Positions 50,641-62,489 of a DNA stretch of 64,000 nt are shown piece after piece. Location of the stretch: assembly GCA_028554755.1 (NCBI GenBank), contig JAPTOF010000020.1, positions 6,887,001 to 6,951,000 on the forward strand. The letters are read 5' to 3'. Below the pieces are notes generated by a model. The model saw only the letters and a list, made by a program, of their open reading frames with translations. It was not told where the DNA came from and searched no databases. The first letter of the stretch is position 1. Every line of letters starts with the position of its first letter. The DNA is from Cordia subcordata. Taxonomy: Eukaryota; Streptophyta; Magnoliopsida; Boraginales; Cordiaceae. The translations under genes were made by a program, and so were the position numbers.

Positions 50641-51382
50641 TGTAATGATCCAGGTCTAACTACTGGCCTGTCACCACACTTAAGCCTAACCAACTGGCCT
50701 AAAATGCTTAAGCCGGTGATGACAGTAGTAGTGAACCCAAATCATTATAAAGTGCACACAAATCTCATGTGGGATGGGCCGTTACAAACTCTCCCCCTTA
50801 TGTGGGATGAGGCGTTACAAACTCTCCCCGTAAAGACACAACGTCCTCGTCGCGACCCAAACATAATAACAGAACCACAGCCCAGAACCCCAGGCAGCGT
50901 AGAATCTACCCAGAGCCTGCTCTGATACCACCTGTAATGACCCAGACCCAACTACTGGCCTACCACCACACTTGAGCCTAACAAACTGGTCCAAAATGCT
51001 TAAGCCGGTGATGACAGTAGTAGTGAAGCCAAGTCATTATAAAGTGCACACAAATCTCACAAAGAACCGATGTGGGATGGGGCGTTACAAACTCCCCCCT
51101 TAAAGACCCAACGTACTCGTCGCTGCCTAAACACAATAACAGAGCTACAACTCAGAACCCCAGGCAGCGTGGAATCTGCCTAGAACCTGCTCTGATACCA
51201 CATGTAATGATCCAGGTCCAACTACTGGCCTGTCACCACACTTGGGTCTAACCAACTGGCCTAAAATGCTTAAGCCAGTGATGACAGTAGTAGTGAATCC
51301 AAATCATTATAAAGTGCACACAAATCTCATGTGAGATGGGTCGTTACAAACTCTCCCCCTTATATGGGATGGGGGCGTTGCA
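50641..51382 (-). mobile_element. TRIM copy D, three-LTR concatemer
   Basis: Minus-strand order LTR 51203-51382, internal 51090-51202, LTR 50933-51089, internal 50820-50932, LTR 50641-50819. Perfect primer sites TGGTATCAGAGC occur at 51189-51200 and 50919-50930. The middle LTR is shorter (157 bp) and has the variant GGTTCTTTGTGAG near its start, like copy B. Confidence 0.85.
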
Positions 51383-52181
51383 CGACTTATAGGATGTAGA
51401 AATGAATAACCATATACCATATCTTTCTAGCATTTTAACTATTTATAAAGCCCCAAGTACGTTTTATTACAATGACAAAAGAGGTTTTCAAGTGGAGCAT
51501 TTCCATTAGGCATTTCATTGTTTATAAAGCACCATAATCTCATAAGTATTTGGAGAATCTAGATTACACCAAAACTTGCATTATATTACCTGCTACATTG
51601 GAAAATATTTTACAAATATGGATCGAGAAGTTGAAAAAAATAATAAAGGGTTTCTTTTCCGATGTTAATTGCATGTTTCTAGTCTAATAGTTGAAGGTAA
51701 GTTTCTAAAACCATGGATTCGCATCCTGTCCTAGTGAAATTCTCTCTAAGTGACTATTAGATGAATTCTAATATCTTAGATTGAAATAGACAAATCTTGA
51801 TCATCCAATTAAAAATATAGTAATTATACTAATTACTTCGTAACCGTACGGAATATTTAAATTGTACTAATTATACATTAATCATTTATTATTATCATGT
51901 ACATTTTTGTGATTGTTATTTCATATTTGCATTATATATGAAATTAATCCTTAGAATTTTTAAAAGAGATGTCTTACTCTCAAAAGTTTAAGAATACGAG
52001 TGATGGCAGTTCTTGGATTAAAAAGAATTTTAGAATTGAGCTCCTGATTATGGGTCACCATGGTAATATTATCATTTTGGTTTCAAGCTTTGTAAGATGG
52101 AATCCACCATGGTAAATATTATCACAACTTTGCTTTCTTACATCAAGTATTTCTATCTAATCTGTTTTTGCATTACAAGGT
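51383..52181. other. Spacer, nothing recognised
   Basis: AT-rich, no convincing open frame or repeat. Confidence 0.5.
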
Positions 52182-52519
52182 TAAGGTTCTGTTTGTTCTA
52201 CTTATGAGATTTCAACTGTTAAGTTATAGAGCTTTTAGTGATAAAACTTTAGGTAAAAGTATTGTTAAATAAAAGCCGTTGATTATTTAGCATTATATTT
52301 TAGGTGTCGAGCATTCAATTGTTTTGAGGACAATATTGGACTTTACAAAATATAGAATAGTATTTACGAGAAAAATGAATAAAAATAAAAAAAAACAAAC
52401 TCCAATTTGGAACTTTGGGTCTTTTTAACTTTTTTCAATTTTAATTTTTATATAAATACTCTTTTAAAAATTACAAAAAGTCTTTCTGAAATTTCAAAAG
52501 TTGGGCCAAACAGACTCTA
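52182..52519. mobile_element. MITE-like element
   Basis: About 338 bp. AAGGTTCTGTTTGTTCTACT at the left faces GTTGGGCCAAACAGACTCTA at the right as imperfect inverted ends. The interior is AT-rich and non-coding. Confidence 0.55.
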
Positions 52520-55322
52520 AAATGAGTCTGACAAACGACTTAACGAGAGTTCGAAACATTTTCTCTAGGCAATTCAAGGCCTTCCAATAAGGTTAGCACT
52601 TATAAGAATGGAGCCTAATTGAGTTATACCTGAGCGAATTAACTAGTGCATGCACCGATTCCTCTATTCTTTTCCGGCCCGCAAATATATTGTTTTGCTT
52701 TGCTCATTCCAAATGTGGACTGCAAAAGAAGCCCAAAATACTTTAAATCCAATCACTTGAAATAAAGCCTGCCTAGAATTCTTAATGCGCTCATCTCTTG
52801 ATGTTTTCCCAAGTAATGGAGCAATTGCTAAAGGGGTAGATTCTATCCAAACAAAACAGCCAAGTGCAAAAGGTGTGGTTAGTGATTTTGATTTTTAACC
52901 GTATAAATGTTATGTGTTTGGATAAATATGCAGTGCTACTAGAGTAAAAATAAAATAAACATTCCTAAAAATAGAGAATTATAAGTAAAGTTGACATAAG
53001 AGTTTTCTGAAAATGAAGGCTTATGCTGTACACTTTAAGCAAGGTACACCACCGTGCACCACCCAAGCGGTGGTTGCTAGTTTTTTTTTAAAAAAAATTA
53101 TGTTGGCAACATTTGTACAACATATTGATAAGTTTTAATTCCTTATACCTCTTATGTATTCTTTTTATTCACAATTTTTATATTTTATATTCATAACTTT
53201 TTATATTAAGAATTTCTATACGATATATTCAAAGTTTTATACTATATGTTAAAAGACTCATACTGTATGTTCAAAACTCTTATTTTGTATATTCACAATT
53301 AGTACATTTTGTGTTCATAAAAATCAACCAATAGAATTCACAAAACCTTAACCTAACAAACATCAATTTTTAAATCAGTTTTTTTCTCATCGTCATCTTC
53401 TTTTTTCATATTTATCCATTTTTTTGTTGAATCTTCCACTCACATATATAACACCATCCATGTATGTGTATACATATACATGTGAGTGTGTGTGTGTTTG
53501 TATAGGAAATGGATCTACAACTTATTCTCCTCCAAAAATATTGTAGTTTTCCAAGGAACAAAAGAGAGAGAATAGGATTTGTAATTCGATTAGTGAAGAG
53601 TGCGAAATTTATAACTAGAGAGAGAGGGAGAGATGAGAGAGCAAGGACGAGCTTCCAATGTACTCTATTTCTTTTTTTCTTTCTTTTCTTTACCAAGGCG
53701 TTTGTTTTTCATAAGAGGAGGTGTGCACAGTGCGACAACTATGCACAATGCATAGTGCATAGTAAAATTTGCCCCCTAAAACTAGGTAGCTGCCTACTTA
53801 CTCCTTAGTTTTAGAAAGCCTTGTAAATGGCTTGAATTTTTTGTGATTTTATTAAGATATAGAGAAATTCTTGAAGTCATATAAAAACCAATACCTAGAT
53901 TTGAGTTAACGAGTAAAGGCATGTTAAAAGTTACCCATTTTCATTTATAAATAAAGATATTTATACTTGAATCTCAAATTAGAAAGCTTTCTACAAATAT
54001 TGTCTTTTTTGTTAACTTACTATGCCACAATAGATCATGATCCTCTTATATCAACACTTCTCTCACATTGATATGAGAAGATTATTTCAAAAATTCAGAA
54101 ATTCTCCAATTCCCAACAGTTTTTCCGTATTTCCCATTTCCCCAAATTGCATTCCCTATTGGTGAATTATGACAAAAAAGGGAACAAAATTCCTTCTCCA
54201 AAAATTATTTTAGGAAATTTTTTTTTTATTGATTGGGGCAAGGATCCCCAATAAACACCCTTACCCCACACCCTTTTGCTCAATGATTATTATCATTCAA
54301 ATATTTTCAATATGAAAATTATAATAGTAGGAACCACAAGTTACCTCATTTGTCTTGAAAAATTTACGCAAATTAGAAATGAACATCAACTTATAATTAA
54401 AATTTTCAGAATTAGATCAACTTTCAAATCATGACATCCACACTTTAGTGTATATGAAAAAGCAGGGTCCACCAAAGAGAGCCAGCCTTCTACAACTCTC
54501 TCCCAAACCCTAAAGCAAAATTTTGAAATCAAACTCAAAAAAAGCAGACAAAAACTCAAGAAGACAGCATTAGAGGACAAAAATGCAGACTGTACAATCT
54601 CAATAAATTGAAAACCATTCCAAGCTTATCAAAACATCACACATGTCACCAACCTTGTCCTTGACCACCACTCCCCCCCAACTCACCATGTTTCCCCCAA
54701 AATTTGTCCAACCCAACCTCCTCCTAATTATCTCCCATCTTCACACATACTATTCGAATTGAAATTACGAGAAAAATTCAATAATAATAAATTTTTAAAA
54801 TAATTTACTCGTTCAGTTATCATTAATTTATTAATATTAAATTTCTAGCACTACATTATGATGAGATAATCTAAATTTTAAAATTGTTTACGCCAACCAA
54901 CGCCAAGGCTCATACATTTTTAGTGCTACATGTACATTATGACGAGGCGATCTAAATTTTCAAGCGTTCACGCCAATGCTCATGCCCGCGCCCTCAATTT
55001 CACCCTCACCCCTGATCCATCCAACCACACAAACCAACGAAAACCGTAAAACGTTAGACTTCAGCTGTACGAACACAAAAGTGTTTTTTTAAGTATTTCC
55101 ATGAAGAAATCTTGATTCCTTCTGTCTGTCTCATCTGACACAAAAATAGAGATCTCTGCAAATCTTTCATCAATCCCAACAAAGGGTCAGCTCAGACAAG
55201 GTCTCCAATGGTCACCCAAAAGAAAATCCAACTCACCCCCATCACGCAAAAGGCGAAAAATCACATAAATATTTAAAGATTTCGATATATTTATTGTAAT
55301 ATATTTCCATTATTTTGAAAAT
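52520..55322. other. Spacer and upstream region of ICME
   Basis: No gene seen. A (TG)n-rich patch is near 53480-53500. Overlapping open frames at 53412-53808 on opposite strands show low-complexity basic and hydrophobic peptides only. The last few hundred bases before 55323 presumably hold the ICME promoter; no strong TATA box is obvious. Confidence 0.5.
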
Positions 55323-58300
55323 ATGCCGTTATCTCAACAGGCCCTTCCTATAACTAACCCAAAGTCACCACCATCACCGCCACTATCGCCACCATCTTCA
55401 ACCACAATGCTGATGCAGAGATCAGAAGATGATGGGGTAGTGATGTTGCTCATGCCCACATCAACAAGCCTTGGCATGCCTCATCTTTCGTCATCATTTT
55501 CTTCATTTGAGGGTCTTGGTAACAAGAAAACTGAGACTACGCCATTGCTGACAAGCGCTTTGAGTTATACTCAGACAACATCGGATGCAATTGCGACTAC
55601 AACTTCTTCTTCAGCTTCTTCTTCTTCTTCTAGTACTTCTTATCAGCAGAAGCAAAGGCGGCGTCGTATTGCTAGTGATAGTTCCCTTTCGTCGTCTGGT
55701 TCTGGCAAACCACGCCACTCGTTTCGACAAGATGTGCGGAGGGCTGCTTCTGATACTTATTTGATTACAAGGCTTACCTTCAAGCTTTTGAGATATCTTG
55801 GGTAAGTTTTTCTCCCTATTTAAAATTTTTGTCATTATTCTTGGTGAACTGCGAAAGATTTGTTTTGCTTTTGTGTATAAATTGCTATTTAGACTATTTT
55901 GTGAAATTTTTGCAACTTCGATGAAACATTTGGTTTTTCGTAATTTACCCTTAATTTTGTGTGATTCTTGCATCTCATTTTGGTATATGCTTGCTTAATA
56001 TCCAATGTCTTATATGTGGTAGCTATGCTATTACGATTGTTCTGTCAAATGCATTTTTGGGTTATGTTGGGTATGTTGAGATTAGTGATTTATCTTTTCA
56101 GTTTCTACTTTTATTTATTTATTTTTCTGGGTTTTGTGGGGGTTGGGTTCCCGGGGGGGGGGGGGTAGGAATAGGTTTGGTCCTGTGCGGGGATGTGAAC
56201 AGAAATAGGGGAAATTTTTTATCCAAGTCATAATTGTCGTAAATCAACTAAAACTATGTAAAAGTTTGAGTTGCTGGAGAGTTCATTTTATTTTCAACAT
56301 TCTTTTAGAAGGGAATGCGGAGACCTTAAATTCAGTACTCTTTTGGAAGGTGAATTCTGATACCATGTAAACTAATTGTCTCATCTAAAGAAACCTGTTA
56401 GAAGGGGATTTATTTACTAGTTTATTGTCTGTATTGGTGGTAGATGTATCTAAGTCTCATATAGTAATGGCAAATTAAAAGTTCGGATTCTTGATTATAT
56501 AGACTATCACACTCAACTGCAGTGAGATAATTTATAAATTATGATAAGAAAGTAATTGCATTTTAGGACATACTACATTGCCGGATAACAAAGTGGTGGA
56601 TGGCCAGTTATCTTGCAAAATGCTTTTGGGCATCTACCACGCTTTCATCCAAGAACAGGTCTCCATTGTGTAGGTTCTACTGATAGAGGTGGAAGAGCTT
56701 ATAAATCTGAGACAGAATGCTGAGGTTTTACTAGTGTTCATCTCAGGCTTTCCTCTTCTGTCATCACATTACAAGGGATAGAATGAGGAATACTCAGATT
56801 CTAAATGGATAAGTAGGGAATGAAGTGACATTCTCTTCATTTGACTCTTGCATCTGTGCCTAATTTTATCCACAGAAGATTCAAATATGCAACATTTGGA
56901 GACTTGAGGCATAAAATTGAGCATTGACTACTGTTGGATGGAGAAAATCTTCAAGTGGTCATTATTATCAAGAATTTGGGATTCCTCTCCTTGCATGGCT
57001 TCAAGTTAATTGTAGCAGCAATGTCAGAGCTGTAGAATTGCAAAATGTGGTGGATTAAGACCTTTTTAGGTAGTTTTCCTCCTTTTCACTATAATGACAA
57101 AGTCTATTGTTTTCCTGTAGTGAGATAAGCCATTTCAAGTGTTAAGATAATCTCTAGTACCTTTGATCAACACCTGAATATGGTGGATGATTATTTTGCT
57201 CATGAACCTCAGCATGGGGGAGGCATTTAAAAGAGTCTGACATAAGGTTCATGCTCTTTTTTTGTTTATGAGAGCCACCTCATCTTAGCTAATCCTCATT
57301 GGACCAGACAAGATATTCAGAGAGGCTCACAATCCTGTAACTCTTGGCAATGGCATGTATTGAATAGAGTTGGTGAAGTTGCTTCACTGCACAAGTCAAC
57401 AGATCTAGGTATGAAGAATGTTTTTCACGTGGCTATCTTTGAAGAGTTCTGAAGAATTCAGCCTTATTCCTATCTCAAATCACTTGATAATGTCAAAGTT
57501 ACGTTTCTTGGATGGATCAGCATCTTGGTGGTGCTTAATGAGTTTTCCTTAACCTTCTTATAGATTTACCATAAGAAAGATTTCACAAGTGTTTTTGTTC
57601 TGTAACTAATGGATCCTCTGTCACATATAAGCTACAATTTGTCTTAATGCACAATCCCTAACAATCCTGATAATGGGTAATTGAATAAGTTGAACTTTTT
57701 TATTTCCTGATCATGATAGGTGTGATATGCTAACCATCCTTTTTCTCCTCCCTTCTGTTCATTGAGGTGGCTTTATTGCCCTCCTTGTAGTTCTTCTCCA
57801 ATCTCGTCTACATCTTGACTTCTCCTCACTTTGACTGCCGGCATAGTAGATCCCCCAAACCATATATAGTGTCACAATGATCCTTTAATGGCTTTTAGGT
57901 TTCCTCGTTTTATGGAATTCAAGACCCAAGTTTGGATGGATCAATCAAACTAGTTTTTTCATCTTGGACTTCTCTTCTCCTGTGAATATCCAGAGCCATA
58001 CTCATTACTTCTTCCGGACATCCATTAGACCTCTTTAAGTTTTATTAGCTCTATTAGTGGTATGTCTACAATTCTTGTGAGCCACTTAAGCAGCTCCTCC
58101 TGGCATTAACTTAGCCCATTACTTTTGGTCTTTCTTATGTAAACATGGTTTTTAGCCATGCTCCTGAGTCTATCCTCGTAATCTGGCTAGTGATTCCAAT
58201 GCCATGGTAGGATGATGCAAGATTCTTTGCCAGTTGTTTGGTGTGCCATAGTGTGGTTACATATGATGCCTTGCACCCCGTTCATTTACTAAGCAAACAT

Positions 58301-58813
58301 CTTGTGATTGGATTGAGAGGCATGCTTTCATCTACGCCGACCCAGGAACGAGTATGAGGTCAGCAGTGATAGGAATTGCAGAACATGTAAACTAAGAGAT
58401 AAAGGCCATTCTTGAACTTGGTAGATTCTGCACCACAAACTTAGTTTTCAACCCTTGAAAGAAATAAAAACTGCTTAAATTTATTAAAAAGATGCATTAG
58501 TGAGGCTCAATCTGCAGAAGAGTAAATTACATGTTTGTCATGTATGTGTCCTTCATGAATGTAAATCATTTTCTTTCTTCTTCTTATTTTTTACTCCAAT
58601 GCTAAACAATTTTTTGTTCTAGATGTATTCTGATCACTTATATTAATTCAGGGTAGGCTACAGATGGATCACCAAGTTTCTTGCCCTTGGCTGTTATGCA
58701 GTCCTACTGATTCCTGGCTTTCTGCAAGGTTTGTCAAACCTTAAAAGCAAACGTGAATTTACTATAAAGCACTTTCAAATTTTACTTCATCTCTCTCTCT
58801 CTCTATATCTATC

Positions 58814-58847
<34 letters not shown>

Positions 58848-61711
58848 GCCTTTGAGATTATATATGTTCAACTGTAGTTATATTTTTCTACTGAAGTTTT
58901 TAAAAAAACATTCTTGTGACGCCAGTTGGGTATTACTATTTTTTCTCAAGTCAAATCCGTAGAGGTGTTGTTTATGGTGATCAACCCAGAAACAGGTATG
59001 TTATACATCAATGCTTTCAATTTCTTCAAACTACAAATGAACTTATCCTTTTGATTAATTCATTCACCTATACTTATTTAAAATCCATCTTTCTTGAATT
59101 TATTTCATAAATTTGTTAAAAGACTTTTATATGCAGGCTTGATCTATATTTTCCCAAAAATTGTGATGGGCCAAAACCAGTTGTCGCATTTGTAACTGGT
59201 GGAGCATGGATAATTGGGTACTTATAAAGCTATTACTCAGAATCTTGTACATTTTCTGGATGGTTCCATAGAAAAATTGGATAACTTTGCAAAATATGTA
59301 TACCATGAATGCAATAAATGATTCGGCACAAGCTATTCTGTTACTCATGTAACTAAGGATAATTGAAGTAGCTTATTTGTTTGAGATAAGATTGTTGATG
59401 GACCAAAAACTCGATATTCATAGTAGGTACATAATCTTTGTTTCTTAATTGCAGTCCAAATATGTATCTGGGACACCATTAACGATCTTGTAGTTTCAAC
59501 TGTGTTGCTGCTTGAATTCTCCAATGCCTTCTTTACTGATTTTGCTGAACCACTTTGCTGATGCAGTTATAAAGCGTGGGGTTCACTATTAGGGCAACAA
59601 TTATCAGAAAGAGATATTATAGTGGCATGTATTGATTACAGGTAGCTTGAATTTAATTAAGCATCATGCACTGATATGCTGGTTTGCTAAATTCTTCTAT
59701 TTGCATGAAGTTCTCCAGTGACTTTGTAACTCTGCTACAACAATCTTCCATCTCCAGTCCATATGGAAGATTATGGAAGATTAGGCTTCATGTTGAAAAA
59801 CGTAGGACAGGAGATTAAGGGGGGCAGCATATCCGTACGAAAAGCCTAGTTCCTGAAAAAGAACTTAAGAAGCCATTAGCAGATTTTGTTAGTAGTCAAA
59901 GAGATATTTTGAGAACCTACTATCAGTAATATCCTGTTTAAGAACAAGAAAACATCGCTACCATGAAACCTAGCTAAAATCTACTAGAAATTACCAAGAT
60001 TTACTGAACCAGGATCAGTCCTAAGCCCATAAATGCCGCTAGACCTTATTCTATCTAATTGAGAGGAAATTCATATTCAGAGAAAGCATAAAGTGTTGCC
60101 TCACCTGGTTTGATTATGTTTGGAGTCCAATAACTAATATCTGCACCTTGGTAGCTCTACATGGTTGCCAATATGAAAGTGCATGATACACTTGAAAAGG
60201 CACAATCCAGAGATAGATTGTAAATGTCTTCTGATAACTATTGATGCCTGCAGAAATTTCCCTCAAGGAACTATCAGTGACATGGTTAACGATGCTTCTC
60301 AAGGTATCTCTTTTGTGTGCAATAATATTGCTGAATATGGAGGTGATCCTAATAGGTAATGAGATTCTCTTTGAATAAATAATTTCTGTCCAGTTATGTC
60401 TCCATCTTTAAGTTGTGCCTGAATCTGTTCTACTTGTAGAATATACTTGATGGGACAGTCAGCTGGTGCACATATTGCTGCTTGTACTCTCTTGAAGCAG
60501 GCAATCAAAGAAGCTGGTGAAGGCGAAAATATATCTTGGAGTGTCTCTCAGATAAAGGCTTATTTTGGTCTATCTGGAGGGTAAGTTTTGTCCCAAGATC
60601 TTCCACACAATACGTGTCCTTCTCCCTTGTGGTTCCCTGGTGTAGTTTGAATTAGTACTACAAGTAAAGACTAGCGCATTTTCCTTATTCCAGTATTGCA
60701 TGAGACAGACAAGATGACATTAGAGGCAAGAATTGGAGTTCTTGGTTAGGAAAGTCAACTTTCTCCATTTTGGTTGGAGTTCTGTTTCAATGATGTATGA
60801 CTTGATCTTCTTTTAGTGATGTTTGGATAACTTGTATTGGACTGATACACCTTGTTGAATCAAGAAGAATAAATTACTGAGATGCTGTTACTGTGATTTC
60901 CCTCTTATTCCTTAGTAACTTAAATTCTCTTGTAATGCCACAAGTCTAGAATCCAGGACCTGCTAATTAGATCCATGTTCTGACTTGAGAATAAAAGTGT
61001 TGGGCGAAAGATCAAGTATGCTCAAATAGATAACCCAAATTCTTATGTATGCCCAACGCTTTTAGCTTTTAAACCACACTCGTATTTTATCTCTTACTAA
61101 TGTGAGCATTGCATTTTGGTACAAATATATCTTTGTGCAAGTGTTTGTTTATAAAGACTCCTATGTCTTTATAATCTGTTACGAAGTTAAAACAGATGGT
61201 AAGCTTCATTAAGTACATTAATAAAATAGGTGTAAACTTCTTCAAATGGAAAGAAACTTCTACATTCACCACCGTAGTAAGCAACAAAGATATCACAATT
61301 GATACTGTGTTAAAGAGATTTACTTATCCATTTTGCTTTTTGCAAGTGGTTTGCTGGAACTTCAGATTTTTTCCCTTTGAACATTGGCAGGTACAACTTG
61401 CTCAACCTAGTTGATTACTTCCACAATCGAGGTCTTTATCGTTCAATATTTTTAAGGTCACCCCTTTTCTACTTTCCTTCTACATTTACTGTACATACAT
61501 TCCCATGGAAGCCATAATGCTGCAATAAGATATCACATTAAAGTCATAATTTATGGCACGTTTGTAGCATAATGGAAGGAGAAGAATCATTGAGACGATA
61601 TTCTCCTGAAGAAATGGTACAGGACCCAAATATCAGGAATGCAGTTTCTCTGCTGCCTCGTATATACCTTTTTCATGGCACTGGAGATTATTCCATTCCT
61701 TCGGATGCCAG
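55323..61711 (+). CDS. ICME: Isoprenylcysteine alpha-carbonyl methylesterase (ICME/ICME-like), 3' end not in window
   Basis: Hydrolyses the C-terminal methyl ester of prenylated proteins in plants, at endomembranes; in Arabidopsis it is linked to abscisic acid signalling. Nine exons: 55323-55801, 58652-58728, 58926-58995, 59137-59217, 59567-59641, 60254-60355, 60440-60580, 61391-61456, 61568-61711. All borders are GT-AG and phases join, giving 411 complete codons. A variable Ser/Pro-rich N-terminus with RRRR is followed by [20 protein letters not shown] and two hydrophobic stretches (about 163-190). The alpha/beta hydrolase core has the oxyanion loop VTGGAW (228-233), the nucleophile elbow GQSAG (Ser302) and the acid in GTGDYSIP (Asp404). 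The catalytic His normally lies in the next exon (GKTHTDLF in relatives), which I could not find before the window ends. Intron 9 is invaded by a copia element. The N-terminus resembles Arabidopsis ICME-like 1 as much as ICME. Confidence 0.93.
57360..57450 (+). mobile_element. Possible gypsy polyprotein relic in ICME intron 1
   Basis: In one frame the intron reads [17 protein letters not shown] then [11 protein letters not shown]. This resembles the integrase tail of chromoviruses (compare RVGEVAYQLAMP and HNVFHVSQM at 46850-46935). Only about 30 codons are recognisable. The rest of intron 1 (55802-58651, 2.85 kb) shows nothing else I can name apart from a G-run at 56153-56165. Confidence 0.4.
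58789..58846. repeat. (CT)n microsatellite in ICME intron 2
   Basis: Two CT runs separated by TATATCTATCTAC, next to the acceptor side of the intron. Confidence 0.9.
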
Positions 61712-62244
61712 GTTAGTATCTCCATTGAGATCTCATTCTCAAATAATTTCTCTTTCTGATATCTTAAGCTTTTGGCCTTATTGAACATGTTAGTTCTATA
61801 GATATAGATACCAGTGGCATATATGAAAAAACAATTTCCCTTTGAGAGTGACGGCACCAAAAATCTCTACAGAAGTGGAAAACTTGTACCGGTGTTGAGA
61901 TTAAGATAATTAATGAATACGACTGGGAAAAAGATAAAGGAAAGAGATACTGATCAATCAGACTGTTAGTTGTTAGATTTGAACCAATGTGATCAGAAAT
62001 CTGCAAATATACTTTAAAGAGTGAATGGAACAAAAACAGGTTTGAAATGGCGTCAGTTTTCTGAACTATTTAGATGCAGTTATGTTGCTTGTATGGTAGT
62101 TATCCTTTACATGAAACCAATGTTAATCTTCCTCAAGTATGTTGTCATTTTGCATTTCTGATGTCTCCCTTTATATTGAACATAAGATATGGCTAATATG
62201 TGCAGAACTTTGTTTCAGTTCACTTCAATTTGGATTGAAAAGAG

Positions 62245-62330
62245 AAATTAATTCATACTAAAGAACAAAGAAAAATTAATTCATACTAAAGAACAAAGAA
62301 AAATTAATTCATACTAAAGAACAAAGAAAA
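62245..62330. repeat. 28-bp tandem repeat, three copies, in ICME intron 9
   Basis: Three nearly identical 28-base units, each containing AATTCATACTAAAGAACAAA. This is a recent short tandem array. Confidence 0.9.
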
Positions 62331-62489
62331 AAGTTTAACTCATAGTGGAAGAATAATCATGTGAAAAATGAAAGTACTCAAAGCTTTTGATTGATTAGTC
62401 ACATCAAATAAATGATTATCTTTTATCTTTTATGAGTTTTGCAGTTGAAATAATTCCATTATGTAATGGCTGTGCTTCAAGTTGTAGTT

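Noticed and set aside
50745..50951. Open frames in the TRIM copies (also 45871-46466, 49996-50394, 50704-50925)
   Set aside because: They are translations of LTR and primer-site sequence repeated in every copy. TRIMs are non-coding.
53412..53808. Overlapping open frames before ICME
   Set aside because: Low-complexity peptides on both strands around a TG microsatellite, with no domain or splice support.
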